Shown piece after piece: positions 62,395 through 64,000 of a stretch of 64,000 nucleotides of DNA. The stretch lies in NCBI GenBank assembly GCA_913778495.1, contig CAJYVD010000004.1:1-64000 (forward strand). Reading direction: 5' to 3'. The position numbers were made by a program, and so were the translations under genes. The notes under the pieces are model-generated. The model made no database searches, was not told the DNA's origin, and was given only the letters and a program-made list of their open reading frames with translations. The DNA is from an uncultured Pantoea sp. (GTDB lineage Bacteria; Pseudomonadota; Gammaproteobacteria; Enterobacterales; Enterobacteriaceae). Within the stretch, counting starts at the first letter, position 1. Every line of letters starts with the position of its first letter.

Positions 62395-62577
62395 CTCAAC
62401 TTCCCTACTGTAATCATCCAGTTAAAATCGATTTCTTTAGTAGTATAGGCAAGCATGACAAAAATGCCTGGCACACTGGTGCTAAAAGTGCGGTAAATCC
62501 TCACTTGTAAGACTTATTACTCAGTCTCGTGTCGCATGCAAAAAACCCTTATTGTGCGTTTCCCTGAGCGCGATATA

Positions 62578-62808
62578 ATGGGGATATACCTAATAAGCGG
62601 AGCGCATCTGAAAAGCAAAGAAGAGGAACTCTCCCTGATCCACGAAGTGGTCGGCAAAGCACTTACGCGCGTGCTTGAACCTGGAGAGACGGTAAACATC
62701 CATCAGCTTATTGGCGCGTTATATCGCCTGAGTGTTCGCAGTGAAAATCCTGATATTCGAATGGCCTGTGAAAAAGCCATTGAGCAGCTTGCTAAAAAAT
62801 TAAATTAA
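62578..62808 (+). CDS. AriR/YmgB-like small protein 2
   Basis: A 76-residue protein (from ATG 62578) with EEELSLIHEVVGKALTRVLE, NIHQLIGALYRLSVRSENPD and RMACEKAIEQLAKKL, of the AriR/YmgA-B pattern. The start is doubtful. An ATG at 62536 and one at 62578 both lack ribosome-binding sites, and a promoter-like TTGTGC-N16-TATAAT (62552-62579) overlaps the second. GGAG at 62599-62602 stands 5 nt before an in-frame CTG (62608), which would leave only the conserved core. Confidence 0.55.
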   Translation: MGIYLISGAHLKSKEEELSLIHEVVGKALTRVLEPGETVNIHQLIGALYRLSVRSENPDIRMACEKAIEQLAKKLN

Positions 62809-62915
62809 CGGCAGCTGTGCCAACAATGGATTTTCAAGGAAATATCTCTGGGCGTAGTCATCAGCTATGCGTGCATTGCGCGGCCATCCAAGACGTTTAC
62901 GCATACGTGTACGCG

Positions 62916-63140
62916 CTACTCCTTGCCCAGAAGCTCAAGTGCATCAGTGCAGTGTATTGCTTCCTGTGGCCGATGAACCTGCTCAAGCCTGAGCAATAGC
63001 TGGTCGGTAAGCGCCTGACGATTGATTGGCCCGCCGTCATTAACGATCTCAATGACAAGTTCACCCACCAAGGTATGGAAAGCAGGCAGATTTTCGCTGT
63101 CATCATCGGTGGGTGAAAGTGGCGTTGACGGAATAGACAT
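62916..63140 (-). CDS. AriR/YmgB-like small protein 3
   Basis: A 74-residue acidic protein. MSIPSTPLSPTDDDSENLP is followed by FHTLVGELVIEIVNDGGPI, NRQALTDQLLLRLEQVHRP and HCTDALELLGKE, which fits the AriR/YmgA-B helical pattern (Asn-Arg-x-Ala-Leu before the second helix). The ATG at 63140 follows GAGGG; 25 extra upstream residues of the frame have no support. It is divergent from bluF across 515 bp and convergent with AriR-like 2. Confidence 0.55.
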   Translation of the reverse strand: MSIPSTPLSPTDDDSENLPAFHTLVGELVIEIVNDGGPINRQALTDQLLLRLEQVHRPQEAIHCTDALELLGKE

Positions 63141-63655
63141 ATTGCCCTCGCGAAAATAAATCCTCTTGGTCAATGAATTATAGTCGAGCAGGATACAAAA
63201 TAACGGCATTAACACGTTTCACCGCTCAAATTGAATGGAAGAAATGGCCGCTTTACATTTAACAAAACTTATGTGGCGATTTGAGTCAAATGCTGGAAAA
63301 ATCAGAATACTAAAAAAACATCTCTTTAATCATTGCGTTAAACCCACCTCCAAATCCCAAGCGCACTATAAAAATAATATCATTTAACATTCCTTAACCG
63401 CCACTTACGTACTACCTCTCATTTTGATGAAATTATTCGTTATCAAGAGTGACTACGCGATCACATAATTAAACGGTTAACGGCTCCAAAAAAAGCAGTG
63501 TAAGAACATTTAAGGGCATGGTGAAAAAATCCTGGAATAGACAAACGGTAGTAGGATTCATCTGACGTTAAGCTATAGCCTAAAAAGTTAGGTATCGGTC
63601 TGCTTTAAGGGCTGGTAAAGTATCTGCATACAATCATCATAAAACGGAGCATATT
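63141..63655. promoter_or_regulatory. AT-rich gap before bluF
   Basis: A 515-bp gene-free, AT-rich gap between an AriR-like gene (minus) and bluF (plus). CCTAA-AAAG-TTAGG at about 63580-63593 is a small dyad 63 bp before bluF, and GCATACAAT near 63626 may be its minus-10. No further site can be named. Confidence 0.35.
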
Positions 63656-64000
63656 ATGCTAACGACAATTATTTATCGCAGCCACCTGTCGGACGATGTG
63701 CCTGTAAAAATTCTTCCCGCGATGGTCGAGAAAGCCAGCGCGTTGAACGCTAGCCACCAAGTGACCGGCATTTTACTGTTTAACGGTACGCATTTTTTCC
63801 AGATCCTTGAAGGGCCTGAAGAAGGTGTGTTGGCCATTTACGCGCGTATCTGCGCAGACAACCGGCACCATAATATCGTTGAGTTAATGCGTGATTACTC
63901 ACCGTCTCGCCGTTTCGGTAATGCGGGTATGGAATTGTTCGACCTGCGTAAACATGACCACGCTACGGTTTTACAAGCCGTGCTGGATCGTGGAACCTCA
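63656..64000 (+). CDS. bluF: Blue-light sensor BluF, 5' part
   Basis: The first 115 residues of a BLUF protein very like E. coli BluF (YcgF); the gene runs off the window. The flavin-binding residues are all present: Tyr7 in TTIIYRSH, Asn31 and Gln49 in HFFQILEGPEE. NIVELMRDYSPSRRFGNAG and MELFDLRKHD complete the BLUF domain. E. coli BluF has a degenerate EAL domain and, in blue light, pulls the repressor BluR off the genes for AriR-type small proteins. Three AriR-like genes nearby fit that circuit. The ATG follows GGAG at good spacing. Confidence 0.92.
   Translation, partial: MLTTIIYRSHLSDDVPVKILPAMVEKASALNASHQVTGILLFNGTHFFQILEGPEEGVLAIYARICADNRHHNIVELMRDYSPSRRFGNAGMELFDLRKHDHATVLQAVLDRGTS

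Noticed and set aside
1-64000. CRISPR arrays, tRNA or rRNA genes, insertion sequences, prophage
   Set aside because: No regularly spaced repeats, no cloverleaf or rRNA sequence that I recognise, and no transposase or integrase frames.

Overview
The window looks like chromosome of a GC-rich enterobacterium of the Erwiniaceae, most probably Pantoea or a close relative. Pointers are the enterobacterial type VI secretion (T6SS) gene order, NudK, a ProP-type transporter beside treZ-treY-glgX, the YgdI/YgdR lipoproteins, and a BluF photoreceptor near AriR-like small proteins. This placement is inference from gene content; no rRNA or tRNA gene was recognised.

Layout. 1-4350: a short repeat, then a LysR regulator divergent from a short-chain dehydrogenase, a DUF1264 lipoprotein, nudK and a DeoR regulator. 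4486-34928: one T6SS locus, all on the minus strand, read as tssB-tssC-tssK-tssL-tagL-hcp-clpV-vgrG, an effector array, PAAR, an unknown membrane protein, then tssM-tssA-tssF-tssG-tssJ-tssE. All core parts are present, but clpV carries an in-frame amber codon. 35659-39555: an IclR-controlled hydroxy-acid cluster (2-hydroxyacid dehydrogenase, RraA-type aldolase, MFS transporter) with a shared 17-bp operator. 40006-48092: an osmoprotection block (ProP-like importer, then TreZ, TreY and TreX/GlgX making trehalose from glucan). 48160-51042: CigR-like protein, alpha/beta hydrolase, DinB-like protein, cytochrome b561. 51257-55985: YjfB-like motility protein and two divergent chemoreceptors with sigma-28-like promoters and an FNR box. 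56135-64000: mostly small proteins (YgiW-like, DUF3606, YgdI/YgdR, three AriR-like), a TetR regulator, and the start of bluF at the window end.

The most interesting part is 14476-25778. It is a worn tandem array of one effector module: VgrG tail, DUF4123 adaptor, DUF3304-like lipoprotein immunity, Tle1-like (DUF2235) phospholipase, PAAR. Two effectors and four immunity lipoproteins are intact. Around them lie broken pieces of every other module part: a VgrG 3' end, an adaptor 5' end, an immunity 5' end, an effector 5' end and a PAAR 5' end. The four 176-residue immunity proteins are nearly alike at both ends and differ mainly in one central window, which suggests recombination-driven swapping of effector specificity with retention of orphan immunity genes.
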